Source: Brevifilum sp029548365 (GTDB lineage Bacteria > Chloroflexota > Anaerolineae > Anaerolineales > Anaerolineaceae). Taken from it: a stretch of 46,448 nt of DNA. The position numbers and the translations under genes were made by a program. This document shows, piece after piece, positions 34,895-43,450 of this stretch; the stretch's first letter is position 1; every line of letters begins with the position of its first letter. The stretch is from assembly GCA_035376985.1 (NCBI GenBank), contig DAOSSA010000019.1, forward strand, positions 1-46,448. The letters are read 5' to 3'. Under the pieces are notes generated by a model. It had not been told where the DNA came from, made no database searches, and worked only from the letters and a program-made list of their open reading frames with translations.

Positions 34895-34962
34895 CCTTAT
34901 TTACCTTGTCTCCCGGGGATCATCGGATGAGCGTGGGCCACGCTGACGAAGGGTAGATAAGG
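34895..34962. repeat. nested inverted repeat between divergent operons
   Basis: Outer arms CCTTATTTACC (34895-34905) and GGTAGATAAGG (34952-34962) pair over 11 bp with one G-U. Inside is a perfect palindrome AGCGTGG-G-CCACGCT (34930-34944), flanked by TCAT-CGG-ATGA (34920-34930). It lies between the -10 boxes of two divergent units. It could be an operator for a dimeric regulator, a structured RNA, or a small palindromic repeat element. Confidence 0.7.
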
Positions 34963-35014
34963 CTGTTATGTATTCAAACCACTTATTGAGTGCAGAAAGA
35001 AATTGAATTTGTAA

Positions 35015-35020
35015 TATAAT
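35015..35020 (+). promoter_or_regulatory. -10 box of the adenosine deaminase gene
   Basis: TATAAT, 42 bp before the ATG at 35063. The best -35-like hexamer (TTGAGT, 34986) is too far away at 23 bp. Confidence 0.45.
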
Positions 35021-35062
35021 TTCTCTGATTGAGTCAAATTAATTTAGATTAAAAGGGTGACC

Positions 35063-36070
35063 ATGATCCACGCTGATTTACCTCTGATTGACCTCCACCG
35101 CCACCTGGATGGCAATGTGCGCCTGGCTACCATCCTTGAACTGGCGCAGCAGCACGACTTACCCCTGCCCGCCGACAACCTGGCTGATTTACGCCCTTAC
35201 ATACAGGTCAGCGAACCAGAGACTGACATCATGGCGTATTTTCAAAGGTTCACCTGGATGATATCGATCTTTGCAGATGAGGATGCCTGTCGCCGGGTGG
35301 CGTATGAAAACGTGCTGGATGCGCACGAAGAGGGGATCGACTATATTGAGCTGCGGTTCAGCCCCTGGTTCATGGCTGAGCCGCACGACCTTGACCCGGT
35401 TGGGGTGGTGGGCGCGGTGGTGGACGGGGTCAGAGCTGCGGTTGAGGCGCTGGGTGATATCCAGGTGAACCTGATCGGCATCATCAGCCGCACGTATGGT
35501 GTGGAGATTGGCTACCAGGAGCTGGACGCATTGCTGGCTTGCCGGGATAGCATCGTCGGGTTGGACCTGGCCGGGGATGAAGCCAATTATCCAGCGGAGT
35601 GGTTTATCCCCCATTTCAAGAAGGCGCGCGCTGCCGGTTGGGGGATCACCGTTCATGCTGGCGAATCCGCCGGGACAGAGAGCATCTGGCGCTCGATCAG
35701 GGATCTGGGGGCGGTGCGCATCGGGCATGCGGTGTGCGTCATGGATGACCCCTCGCTGGTCGATTACATGCTCGAGCATCGGATTGGTATTGAGGCCAAC
35801 CTGACCAGCAACTGGCATACCAGCACGGTAGCCAGTTACGCACAGCACCCGTTGAAAACCTGGCTGGATGCAGGTTTGCTGGCGACCATCAACACCGATG
35901 ACCCCGGCATCAGCCCGGTTACGCTGCGAGATGAATTTGAGATCGCGGCTCCGGCAGCCGGTTTGACCTCAGCGGACACGCGCAAGGCTCAGATCAATGC
36001 AGTCGAAGTCGCTTTCCTATCTGCGGCTGAGAAACAGGCGTTGTTGGATAAAAAGGCGCGCACGGCCTGA
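35063..36070 (+). CDS. add: adenosine deaminase
   Basis: 335 aa from ATG 35063 (AAAAGGGTGA upstream; GTG 35057 is an alternative). Deaminates adenosine to inosine, or a related purine substrate. Seen: LIDLHRHLDGN with the zinc His residues, FRRFTWMI-like FQRFTWMI, GIDYIELRFSPW, GLDLAGDE, ITVHAGESAG (zinc His and catalytic Glu), IGHAVCVMDD (His), NLTSNWHTSTV, and NTDDPGIS with the final zinc Asp pair. The HAGE, SN and DDP signatures are intact. The family also contains adenine and aminodeoxyfutalosine deaminases, but the classical motifs favour adenosine. It is followed 29 bp later by an alpha/beta hydrolase. Confidence 0.92.
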   Translation: MIHADLPLIDLHRHLDGNVRLATILELAQQHDLPLPADNLADLRPYIQVSEPETDIMAYFQRFTWMISIFADEDACRRVAYENVLDAHEEGIDYIELRFSPWFMAEPHDLDPVGVVGAVVDGVRAAVEALGDIQVNLIGIISRTYGVEIGYQELDALLACRDSIVGLDLAGDEANYPAEWFIPHFKKARAAGWGITVHAGESAGTESIWRSIRDLGAVRIGHAVCVMDDPSLVDYMLEHRIGIEANLTSNWHTSTVASYAQHPLKTWLDAGLLATINTDDPGISPVTLRDEFEIAAPAAGLTSADTRKAQINAVEVAFLSAAEKQALLDKKARTA

Positions 36071-36099
36071 ACGGCAATAATTTGATTGATAGGTAAACA

Positions 36100-36996
36100 A
36101 TGACAACATTAATTTGGGTTTTGATTGTGCTGACGTTGATCATTATGATCTACCTGGCGGTTGGATCCGTTGCCGCGCTGACGCTGACGAAGATCGGTGA
36201 TCATCCCCAGTATGATCAGAACCCGGGACGCTTCGGCGTTGATTATGAAAGCGTGCAATTCAAGGCGCGGGGTGAACCGCTGCAAATTGCAGGCTGGTAC
36301 CTCCCTAACCCGGACGCAACCAGGGCGATGATCCTGGTGCACGGACGCAATGCCAGCAAACAAAACGCCATATCGGGCAATTTTTCCGCACTGGCAGCGA
36401 AGCTCCACAGAGCCGGGATGGGTGTGCTGATGATCGACCTGCGCGGGCACGGGGAGAGCGAGGGCAAGCGCTATACCTTTGGTGCACAGGAGCGGCGGGA
36501 TGTGCTGGGGGCAGTGGATTTTTTACTCGGGCAAGGGTTTGCGCCGGGTTTGATTGGCGCGTTGGGTATCTCCCTGGGGGGCGCGGCGGTGATCGGTGCG
36601 GCTGCCGATGAGCCTGCGATTGGTGTTGTGGTCCTTGAAAGCATCTTTGCCGATATCAACGCGTTGATCGAGCCCAACTGGAAAGAGGAAAGCGGGCTGC
36701 CGATGTTCATCCTGCCCGGGGTGTTTTGGATGTGGCGTGTGCTGATCGGTTTTGATTTGCGACAGGTGAAACCCGTTGAAGAGCTGGTGCGAGTGTTGCC
36801 GCGACCGATATTGATCCTGCATTCAAGGCAGGACAAGATGGTGGATTGCTCGCAAGCCCAGGCGTTGAAGGAGGCGGTTCCGGAAGCCCGGCTGGTGTTG
36901 TTTGAAGACTGCGACCATGCGGAGCTGTTTCGGGATCAGCACGAGGCTTACCTTGAGGCGCTGATCCCATTTTTAAAAGAACATTGGAATGGTTGA
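36100..36996 (+). CDS. alpha/beta hydrolase, membrane-anchored
   Basis: 298 aa. One N-terminal membrane helix (residues 3-30, LIWVLIVLTLIIMIYLAVGS), then an alpha/beta hydrolase domain. Seen: LVHGRNASK (oxyanion region), IDLRGHGES, the nucleophile elbow LGISLGGAAV with Ser in GISLG, the late Asp in LHSRQDKMVD and the His in EDCDHAELF, so the triad is complete. The substrate is unknown. It lies 29 bp after add, probably in one transcript. The catalytic domain is predicted to face outside if the N-terminal helix is a signal anchor, or inside otherwise; this cannot be decided here. Confidence 0.86.
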   Translation: MTTLIWVLIVLTLIIMIYLAVGSVAALTLTKIGDHPQYDQNPGRFGVDYESVQFKARGEPLQIAGWYLPNPDATRAMILVHGRNASKQNAISGNFSALAAKLHRAGMGVLMIDLRGHGESEGKRYTFGAQERRDVLGAVDFLLGQGFAPGLIGALGISLGGAAVIGAAADEPAIGVVVLESIFADINALIEPNWKEESGLPMFILPGVFWMWRVLIGFDLRQVKPVEELVRVLPRPILILHSRQDKMVDCSQAQALKEAVPEARLVLFEDCDHAELFRDQHEAYLEALIPFLKEHWNG

Positions 36997-37128
36997 GTGC
37001 ATGTTCCCTGGCGGGCGATTTTTCAAGCTATTCTGTTGCTATTCATGATTACAGGAAGTGACTTTATTTCCTGGCTGGAAATTAATCATTTGGTGTTCGT
37101 GCTGAATCAAATTAACAGCGGGAGAAGT

Positions 37129-37167
37129 AAAAAAAAGCCCTGGAGCCCGGGGTTGACCCCGAGCTCC
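37129..37167 (-). terminator. Rho-independent terminator of the ABC exporter operon
   Basis: GGAGCCCGGGG and CCCCGAGCTCC (37142-37152, 37157-37167) form a very GC-rich stem with a 4-nt loop. In the minus direction it is followed by T8 (complement of 37129-37136). It lies 43 bp past the HlyD stop. Confidence 0.9.
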
Positions 37168-37209
37168 ATGGAAACCGCCAGAATTAAATTCAGCAGGCTT
37201 ACTGAAGGT

Positions 37210-38529
37210 TTACGGAATAAATCTCACATCCGCCGGCATGCCGGGCTTGAGGCGCAGGTCGCTGTTTGGCACGGCGATCTTGACCGCGTAGACGGTTGAC
37301 GCCCGTCCTTCCGCGGATTGAACATTACGCGGGGTGAATTCTGCCGAATCGGCAATCCTCACCACACGACCTTCGAAGGTCTCTTCCGGGAAGGAATCAA
37401 CACTGACCTCAACCTTCTGACCGATGGATACCTGCCCGTAACGGTCGATGGGGATGTAGACCGTCAGGTCCATATTCTCTAACTGTCCGAAGGTCATGAC
37501 AATGCCGCCAGCAGCGACGAGCTGACCCACCTCAAGGTCACGGGTCAGGAGGACGCCGTCAACGGGTGCTTTGACGACAGCTCGCTCGAGCTGAAGTTTC
37601 AGCAGCGCCAGGGCTGCGTTCGCCTGATCGAGGTTCGCCTGAGCTTGCGAAACTGCTGCCTGAGCCTGTTCAACGCCCGCCTCAGCCACGCTGACCTGGA
37701 GGGAGTTTTCGCCGGTCTGTAAACTGGAAAGCGCGTTGTGGGCGTTGTCTAGGCGCGCCTGTGCAACAGTCACTCGAGCACGGGCGCGCAAAATTGCGTT
37801 TGCTGCGCTGGTGGTGAGCATGTGGTCATATTCCAGGCGGGCGCTGTTGAGCTCGGTTTCAGCCAGGTCAAAAACGTCCTGGGCGGCTGCGGTTAAGGTT
37901 TCATTATCCGCAATTTCAGCCTGTTCCAGGGTTTCCTGGGCGACGTTGAAAGCTGCCTGGGCTTGTGCAAGCCGAAGCTCGGCGGCGACGAAATCCTTGT
38001 TGCTGGCTTTCTGGATTTCTTCAGCAAGGCTCTGCTGTTCAGTCACCAGCGTCTGTTCGGCTGCCTCAACTTCAGCGATGGCTGCATCAAGCTTCTCACT
38101 CACCTGAAAATACCAGGAGGGCTGGAAGTTATCGGGGGACGCCGCTGTCCAGGTGGTCACGCGGAACGGGTCTTCCTGGGCACGAGCCCCCTGGGAGGCC
38201 AACTCAAACTGGCGTTGGGCATACTCCAGCTGAACGTGGGTCACCGCAAGGGTTGCCGAGGCGGCATCCACAGCCGCCTTGCCCTGGTTGTATTGGGTCT
38301 GGAAGATTTCATCATCAAGACGAAAAAGTTCTTCCCCGGCGGTAACAGCGTCTCCCTCGCTGAGGTTGATCGACACGACCCGACCGCTTACCTCTGGGGC
38401 GACCGGTACCTCGATAACGGAGAGTGTTCCCGATGCAATGATGGCCGTATCGCCATTATTACTGCAAGCAGTAAGCAGGGCTGTGATGACCAGGATGGTA
38501 GCAAGTAAAAAAGAATTTGAGCGTTTCAT
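37210..38529 (-). CDS. HlyD-family membrane fusion lipoprotein (YbhG/YhiI-like)
   Basis: 439 aa with an AAGGAG ribosome-binding site. The N-terminal hydrophobic stretch ends LLTACSNNG, a lipobox. Seen: a beta-barrel-like start (GTLSVIEVPVAPEVSGRVVSINLSEGDAVTAGEELFRLD), a long Ala/Gln-rich coiled-coil hairpin (about 75-310, many A-Q-A-A-L-E heptads), then VKAPVDGVLLTRDLEVGQLVAAGG and VYIPIDRYGQVSIGQKVEVSVDSFP. Membrane fusion proteins link the exporter to the outside; in a monoderm cell this one would act on the membrane surface. It is the last gene of the exporter operon. Confidence 0.92.
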   Translation of the reverse strand: MKRSNSFLLATILVITALLTACSNNGDTAIIASGTLSVIEVPVAPEVSGRVVSINLSEGDAVTAGEELFRLDDEIFQTQYNQGKAAVDAASATLAVTHVQLEYAQRQFELASQGARAQEDPFRVTTWTAASPDNFQPSWYFQVSEKLDAAIAEVEAAEQTLVTEQQSLAEEIQKASNKDFVAAELRLAQAQAAFNVAQETLEQAEIADNETLTAAAQDVFDLAETELNSARLEYDHMLTTSAANAILRARARVTVAQARLDNAHNALSSLQTGENSLQVSVAEAGVEQAQAAVSQAQANLDQANAALALLKLQLERAVVKAPVDGVLLTRDLEVGQLVAAGGIVMTFGQLENMDLTVYIPIDRYGQVSIGQKVEVSVDSFPEETFEGRVVRIADSAEFTPRNVQSAEGRASTVYAVKIAVPNSDLRLKPGMPADVRFIP

Positions 38530-38550
38530 GTGTACTCCTTAACAGTTTTA

Positions 38551-39684
38551 TTAAAGGCGCTTTTTAAACACAAGCACAGAGGCAACAAAATAAACCACAC
38601 TTAGAATGATGAGGGGAAATGTGGATGACCACATCAGCGATTGTGCACTTGCTCCACGGACAATAATGCCGCGGGTGATATTGAGGTATTGCGTGACCGG
38701 CAGCAATTCGCTATACCAGTACGTGATGGCAGGCATATTCTCTCGGGTGAACATCAATCCTGAAAGAATGATGGCCGGGATGATCACTACAAAGACGGCA
38801 ATATAGATCGCCTGCATCTGAGATTGTGAGATATTCGAGATCAAAACCCCCATCCCCAGCGAGCCGATAATGAAGATCAGACTCAAGCCGACCAATTCCC
38901 AGAAACTGCCTGCTACCGTAACCCCAAACAGCAGATTTCCCAGCCCGAGCAATAGGAACAGGTTGACTATACTGACCAGGAGGTAAGGAATGATCTTGCC
39001 CAGCATTAACTCCCAGGGTTTGATGGGGGTAACGATCAACTGCTCCATGGTGCCCTGCTCCCGTTCACGCACAATCGCCAGTGCTGAAAGCAGTAATGCC
39101 TGGACTTGCAGCAATATGGGAATCAGCCCGGGGATCATGTACAGGCGCTGATCGCCCTGCGGATTATAAAGCGTGCGTACGTTGTCAACAATTGGCAGGG
39201 ACAGGTTGAAACCCGATCCGCTGAGCTTGACCCAATTAACCAGGATATCCTGTGATGCCATTTGGCTGATTGCCGAGAGTTTTAACTGGACAGTCAGCGA
39301 ATCCGTGGGGTTCATCGAGCCATCCACCAACACCTGGACGGTGGCTGGCTTCTGCGCATTAAGCTTACGCCCGAAATCTTCCGGGATGATGATGCCTACG
39401 TCGACATGATCCCGTTCAATTAACTCCTGGAGCTCAGATTCATTGTCTGCAACATAGCGCAAGTCGAAATCCTGACTGGCGGTAAAACGATCCACAAATT
39501 CGCGGCTGGCCTTTGTTTTGCTAAAGTCAACCACTGCCAATGAAGTATTGAGGGTTTCCCCCGAAATTCCATAACCCAGCAAAACCAGCAGAACCCCGGG
39601 AAGCGCCACAATCAACGCCAGGGTACGGGGGTCGCGCCAGATGTGATACAGCTCTTTTTTCATAATGGTCCAAAGACGCTTCAT
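38551..39684 (-). CDS. ABC-2 type transporter permease (YbhS/YbhR-like)
   Basis: 377 aa, strong ribosome-binding site (TAGGAGG). N-terminal segment KRLWTIMKKELYHIWRDPRTLALIVALPGVLLVLLGYGI with the first membrane helix, then a large extracytoplasmic domain (about 45-180, VVDFSKTKASREFVDRF and ERDHVDVGIIIPEDF), then five helices with MIPGLIPILLQVQALLLSALAIVREREQGTMEQLIVTPI and a C-terminal VLVFKKRL. This is the usual ABC-2 drug exporter layout. Only one permease gene is present, so it may homodimerise. It is preceded by an ATPase gene (9 bp) and followed by hlyD. Confidence 0.93.
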   Translation of the reverse strand: MKRLWTIMKKELYHIWRDPRTLALIVALPGVLLVLLGYGISGETLNTSLAVVDFSKTKASREFVDRFTASQDFDLRYVADNESELQELIERDHVDVGIIIPEDFGRKLNAQKPATVQVLVDGSMNPTDSLTVQLKLSAISQMASQDILVNWVKLSGSGFNLSLPIVDNVRTLYNPQGDQRLYMIPGLIPILLQVQALLLSALAIVREREQGTMEQLIVTPIKPWELMLGKIIPYLLVSIVNLFLLLGLGNLLFGVTVAGSFWELVGLSLIFIIGSLGMGVLISNISQSQMQAIYIAVFVVIIPAIILSGLMFTRENMPAITYWYSELLPVTQYLNITRGIIVRGASAQSLMWSSTFPLIILSVVYFVASVLVFKKRL

Positions 39685-39693
39685 ATAAGCCTC

Positions 39694-40650
39694 CTAATCT
39701 ATTGAATTTGGGCGCGACTGTGCGCGGTGGTGCGTTACCATAGCAATGAAGGCATCATCCAACGATGGCTGGATGATTTCGATTGCGTTCAGAGTAAAGC
39801 CAGCATGAGTGAGGGCTTTTTCAATCCCTTTTACAGCGTGCCCGTCTTTTACGGTCACATGAACCTGGGCGCCGTGCACTGAAATATTCAGCACATCCGG
39901 CAAGGCTTGCAGCATGTCAGCGGCTTCGATGGGCTGGGTGCAGTCCACCTGGAGCAAGACCCCGGGAAGTTTGTCCTTGATCGACTCGGGGCTGGCCAGG
40001 GCGACCAATTCTCCCTCATACATCATCCCGATCGTGTTGCAGAAGTCTGCTTCGTCCATGTAATGGGTGGTCGCCAGAACACTGGTTCCTTCACCTGCAA
40101 GAGAGTAAATCAGATCCCAAAACTCACGTCGTGCGATTGGATCAACGCCGGCGGTAGCTTCATCCAAAAACAACATTGGCGGGTTGTGAACGATGGCACA
40201 GGCCAATGCCAACCGCTGGCGCCATGCACCGGACAGGGTGCGGGTGAGCTGGCCCTCAAATCCAGACAATCCCGACATCTCGATCAATTGGTTAATCCGC
40301 TGGGAGCGTTTCTTTTGGGGCACATTGTAGATTGCAGCGTAAAACTTGATATTCTCCAGTGCGGTCAGGTCGTTGTAGAGTGAAAATTTTTGCGACATGT
40401 ACCCGATGCGTTTTTTAATTTCTTCAGGCTGGCGGGCGATGTCAAAACCAAGCACGCGTGCAGAACCGCCATCTGGCAGCATTAAACCGCACAACATGCG
40501 GATGGTCGTGGTTTTACCAGCACCATTGGGTCCCAGCAAGCCGAAGATCTCTCCCTGTGGAATGTAAAAATCGATATTATTGACCGCTGTAAACTGGCCA
40601 AAACGCTTTGTCAGTCGATTGACCTCAACGGCATTGTCAGCGTTGTTCAT
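39694..40650 (-). CDS. ABC transporter ATPase (second of two)
   Basis: 318 aa. Walker A GPNGAGKTT (40-48), Q-loop GYMSQKFSLY, Walker B PMLFLDEATAGVDP with catalytic Glu replaced? No, Glu is in DEATAG, and the H-loop His in TTHYMDEADF is present. The signature motif is LSGAWRQRLALA instead of LSGGQ, with Gly to Ala at the third conserved position. The C-terminal DUF4162-like tail (LQVDCTQPIEAADMLQALPD) is shared with its partner. The start overlaps the partner's stop by 4 bp. The pair corresponds to the two halves of E. coli YbhF. Confidence 0.92.
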   Translation of the reverse strand: MNNADNAVEVNRLTKRFGQFTAVNNIDFYIPQGEIFGLLGPNGAGKTTTIRMLCGLMLPDGGSARVLGFDIARQPEEIKKRIGYMSQKFSLYNDLTALENIKFYAAIYNVPQKKRSQRINQLIEMSGLSGFEGQLTRTLSGAWRQRLALACAIVHNPPMLFLDEATAGVDPIARREFWDLIYSLAGEGTSVLATTHYMDEADFCNTIGMMYEGELVALASPESIKDKLPGVLLQVDCTQPIEAADMLQALPDVLNISVHGAQVHVTVKDGHAVKGIEKALTHAGFTLNAIEIIQPSLDDAFIAMVTHHRAQSRPNSID

Positions 40651-41597
40651 GCCTGACCTCGTTGCACTTTCACCAGGTGCACAAAAGCGTCTTCCATTGT
40701 CCGACGCACAGGGCGCATCATGGACACTTCCATTTTATTGGTTGTGAATTCGCGTCCCAATGAGCGGAGCGCCTTGCTTTCGGCGCCATTTTCTGAAACA
40801 AGCACCCGTATACGATCGCCTACCGGGTTCCACCCCAGAACATCCTGGGATTGTGAGATGATCTGCCGCATTAATTTACGGGGCTTGGCTTTGACTTCGA
40901 TGACACCGAAGGGCAAATCGCTGATGATCTCCTCGGGTGTGCCAGTTTTTAATAAGCTGCCTTGATAGAGAATGCCCACCTGATGGCAACGCTCGGCTTC
41001 GTCCATATAAGGCGTGCTCACCATAACGGTGACGCCTTTTTGCACAACTTCGGCAAGCAACACCCACAACTCCCTCCTGGAGACCGGATCAACGCCGGTG
41101 GATGGCTCGTCCAAGATCAAAACTTGCGGGTTGTGTACCATGGCGCAAGCCAAAGCCAATTTTTTCTTCATCCCTCCCGAAAGCTTCCCCGCACGGCGGT
41201 TCCCAAATTCATTCAGACGGATAAATTCCAGCATTTCGGTAATGCGCGCTTGTTTCTCGCTACCGGGAACCTGCTGAATATCCGCAAAGAAATTCAGGTT
41301 TTCAAGCACGGTTAGATCAGAATAGAGGCTGAAATTCTGGGGCATGTATCCGATCCTTCTCCGAGCTTTCTCAGGGTTCTTTTTTAGGTTAAACCCGGTT
41401 ACCCAGGCCTCGCCGCTGCTGGGTTTCATTACGGAGGAGAGAATGCGCAGAGTGGTTGTTTTTCCGGCGCCATCCGGACCTACCAGGCCAAATAAAATCC
41501 CATTGGGGATTGAAAAATTCAAATCCTTGATCGCCTGTATCTTTTTCCTTGACTGGTAGCACTTGCTTAATTCATCTGCTTTAATCGCCAGTTCCAT
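40647..41597 (-). CDS. ABC transporter ATPase (first of two), degenerate H-loop
   Basis: 316 aa. Walker A GPDGAGKTT (40-48), signature LSGGMKKKLALACA, Walker B VLILDEPSTGVDP and Q-loop YMPQNFSLY are normal. The H-loop His is replaced: TVMVSTPYMDEAERC reads Pro where most ABC ATPases have His. This resembles the N-terminal half of YbhF-like proteins. It is first in the exporter operon, overlapping the second ATPase by 4 bp, and divergent from the NarL-type sensor kinase. It probably pairs as a heterodimer with the next gene's product. Confidence 0.92.
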   Translation of the reverse strand: MELAIKADELSKCYQSRKKIQAIKDLNFSIPNGILFGLVGPDGAGKTTTLRILSSVMKPSSGEAWVTGFNLKKNPEKARRRIGYMPQNFSLYSDLTVLENLNFFADIQQVPGSEKQARITEMLEFIRLNEFGNRRAGKLSGGMKKKLALACAMVHNPQVLILDEPSTGVDPVSRRELWVLLAEVVQKGVTVMVSTPYMDEAERCHQVGILYQGSLLKTGTPEEIISDLPFGVIEVKAKPRKLMRQIISQSQDVLGWNPVGDRIRVLVSENGAESKALRSLGREFTTNKMEVSMMRPVRRTMEDAFVHLVKVQRGQA

Positions 41598-41679
41598 AAA
41601 CCTCCAATCACTAAACTTGATGAGCTAAATATACTGAGATTATGAAATACAAGGCAGGTGTTGTGAGCAATGAACCAGC

Positions 41680-41717
41680 GTGACGCGAGTAACCAATCAT
41701 CATGTTGCGTGTCACAA
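41680..41717. promoter_or_regulatory. imperfect inverted repeat in the divergent exporter/sensor promoter region
   Basis: GTGACGCG (41680-41687) and CGTGTCAC (41708-41715) are inverted with one mismatch, 20 bp apart. TTGTGA (41661-41666) and TCACAA (41712-41717) also form a pair. They lie in the roughly 170-bp space between the divergent ABC operon and the two-component system, a natural place for the response regulator to bind. No regulator has been shown to bind here. Confidence 0.35.
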
Positions 41718-41766
41718 TTCAGCCAGGAGGCAGGCTATTATTTGAGAATCGTGTTATTATGCATCT

Positions 41767-42819
41767 ATGAGCAGACCACTCGAACCTGGTCTTATTCGCA
41801 CACTGCGATATTTTGCTACAGTTGCAATGATCTATTTTGCAGTGCTGTGGGGTTATGGGGTTGTTGCTCCCCACCCCGGTGAGACGTTGCAGTTTCAATC
41901 CCTGTTAAACTTGCTGATTAACGCCAGCTTATTCTTGTATCTGTCCATTCCGTGGTTAGAAAAATATCTGAGACGATGGTACCTGCCCTATGCGCTCGTT
42001 GTGTATACCATGGCCACAGTATTCAGCAACCTGATCTATCTTTTTGATCGCAGCACCGATTTGTCTATCATTATCGCCCGCAGTTGGGCGTTGATTCCAA
42101 TCTTGCTGGTATTGCTGGTGGTGATTGCCTGGCAATACTCATTTTTCTGGGTGATGGCCTTTGTCATCTTNNNNNNNNNNNNNNNNNNNNNNNNNNNNNN
42201 NNNNNNNNNNNNNNNNNNNNNNNNNNNNNNNNNNNNNNNNNNNNNNNNNNNNNNNNNNNNNNNNNNNNNNGCGATTAAGAGCCTTCTGCCAGAGGGACAG
42301 GACAATATATCTGAGATGCTCGATCATTCACTCACCGCGACACGACTGGGATTAAATGAAACCCGCCGAACCCTGCAGGACCTGCGCGCCCAACCGCTTG
42401 AAGACCTGGGGTTGGCGCTGGCGCTGCGAAATATGGTGCAGACATTTGCGGAGCGGGAAGGCATCGATATTGGCATCGAGATTACAGAGGCTCCCCTGAC
42501 TCTGCCGCCAGATGTAGAACAGAGCTTTTATCGAGTTGCCCAGGAAGCATTGGAAAATATCACTGGGCATGCCCGAGCCAGCCGGGCATCTGTTAAGTTG
42601 GCAGCGAATGCAGACCTGATTGAGCTTGTGATCAGCGACGACGGCACAGGATTTGAGGTAAAGACACTGGCTACAGAGAAAGACCGCTATGGGATTAAAG
42701 GGATGCAGGAGCGGGCAGCAATTATCGGTGGAAAATTATCGGTGGAGAGTCAGATAGGAACCGGGACGACAATCAAGCTCACCTGGGAGAGGTTGGATGA
42801 TAAAAGTTTTGATCTGTGA
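41767..42819 (+). CDS. NarL/DesK-type sensor histidine kinase, interrupted by an assembly gap
   Basis: Frame read across 100 N (42171-42270), so real length is unknown. N-terminal part: four to five membrane helices (LRYFATVAMIYFAVLWGYG, LLNLLINASLFLYLSIPWL and following) with almost no extracellular loop, suggesting intramembrane sensing. After the gap: TRLGLNETRRTLQDLRAQPLEDLGLALALRNMVQTFAEREGI and a HATPase with QEALENITGHARASRASV, LVISDDGTGF, YGIKGMQERA and GTGTTIKLTW. The HisKA_3 phospho-acceptor His is not visible because it should lie in the gap. Overlaps the response regulator gene by 23 bp. Divergent from the ABC exporter. Confidence 0.88.
   Translation: MSRPLEPGLIRTLRYFATVAMIYFAVLWGYGVVAPHPGETLQFQSLLNLLINASLFLYLSIPWLEKYLRRWYLPYALVVYTMATVFSNLIYLFDRSTDLSIIIARSWALIPILLVLLVVIAWQYSFFWVMAFVIXXXXXXXXXXXXXXXXXXXXXXXXXXXXXXXXXXAIKSLLPEGQDNISEMLDHSLTATRLGLNETRRTLQDLRAQPLEDLGLALALRNMVQTFAEREGIDIGIEITEAPLTLPPDVEQSFYRVAQEALENITGHARASRASVKLAANADLIELVISDDGTGFEVKTLATEKDRYGIKGMQERAAIIGGKLSVESQIGTGTTIKLTWERLDDKSFDL
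42171..42270. other. assembly gap (100 N)
   Basis: Run of exactly 100 N, the conventional placeholder for a scaffold join. It hides the phosphorylation region of the kinase; the true distance and frame are unknown. Confidence 0.95.
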
Positions 42820-43450
42820 CGACCAGGAAATCGTCTGTGAAGGTTTGAAGCACATCCTGGAAGCTGATTCCGAGATCAAAGTTGTTGGTGTTGCCCACAA
42901 TGGATTGGAAGCCCTGGATGTCGCAGCTGAGACCCAACCAGATCTGGTACTGATGGACTTGAAGATGCCGGTAATGAATGGCGTCCAGGCGACAAGGAAA
43001 TTGCGAGAGCTTTATCCCAAAGTGCACATTCTTATCCTGACGACTTATACCGACGATGAATGGTTATTCAACGCCATCCGCAGCGGCGCTTCGGGCTATC
43101 TGCTCAAAGATCGACCGCGCAAGGAGTTAATCGACGCGATCAAAGGAACCGCTGCTGGCGAGGCTTATATTGACCCATCTGTGGCCCGCAAGGTTTTGGA
43201 GAATGTAAATCAACCGCCTGAGATGAGAAAGGCGAAAATAAAGATTTCGTTATCCCCGCGTGAATCGGAAATTTTGCATTTATTGTCAATGGGTCTTTCG
43301 AATTCTGATATCGCGCAGCGGTTATTTTTGTCCGAAGGGACCGTCCGTAATTATATGAGTGACCTGTTTTCAAAGCTGGACGTGTCTGACCGCACCCAGG
43401 CAGTGATTGTGGCGCTGCGCTCTGGCCTGGTTGATATCAACAAATTGTAA
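42797..43450 (+). CDS. NarL/FixJ-family response regulator
   Basis: 217 aa. Receiver domain at 1-120: acidic pair Asp8-Asp9 (ICDDQEIV), phospho-acceptor Asp in LVLMDLKMPVMNG (about residue 54), Thr in LTTYTDDEW, Lys in LLKDRPRKE. C-terminal LuxR-type helix-turn-helix: LSPRESEILHLLSMGLSNSDIAQRLFLSEGTVRNYMSDLFSKLDV. All phosphorylation residues are intact. It overlaps the kinase gene by 23 bp, so translation is coupled. The likely target is the divergent ABC exporter. Confidence 0.95.
   Translation: MIKVLICDDQEIVCEGLKHILEADSEIKVVGVAHNGLEALDVAAETQPDLVLMDLKMPVMNGVQATRKLRELYPKVHILILTTYTDDEWLFNAIRSGASGYLLKDRPRKELIDAIKGTAAGEAYIDPSVARKVLENVNQPPEMRKAKIKISLSPRESEILHLLSMGLSNSDIAQRLFLSEGTVRNYMSDLFSKLDVSDRTQAVIVALRSGLVDINKL

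Noticed and set aside
34895..34962. Hammerhead-type ribozyme
   Set aside because: A segment resembles CUGAUGA-stem-GAAA, but the core reads CGGATGA and the GAAA equivalent is displaced, so the catalytic core is not there.
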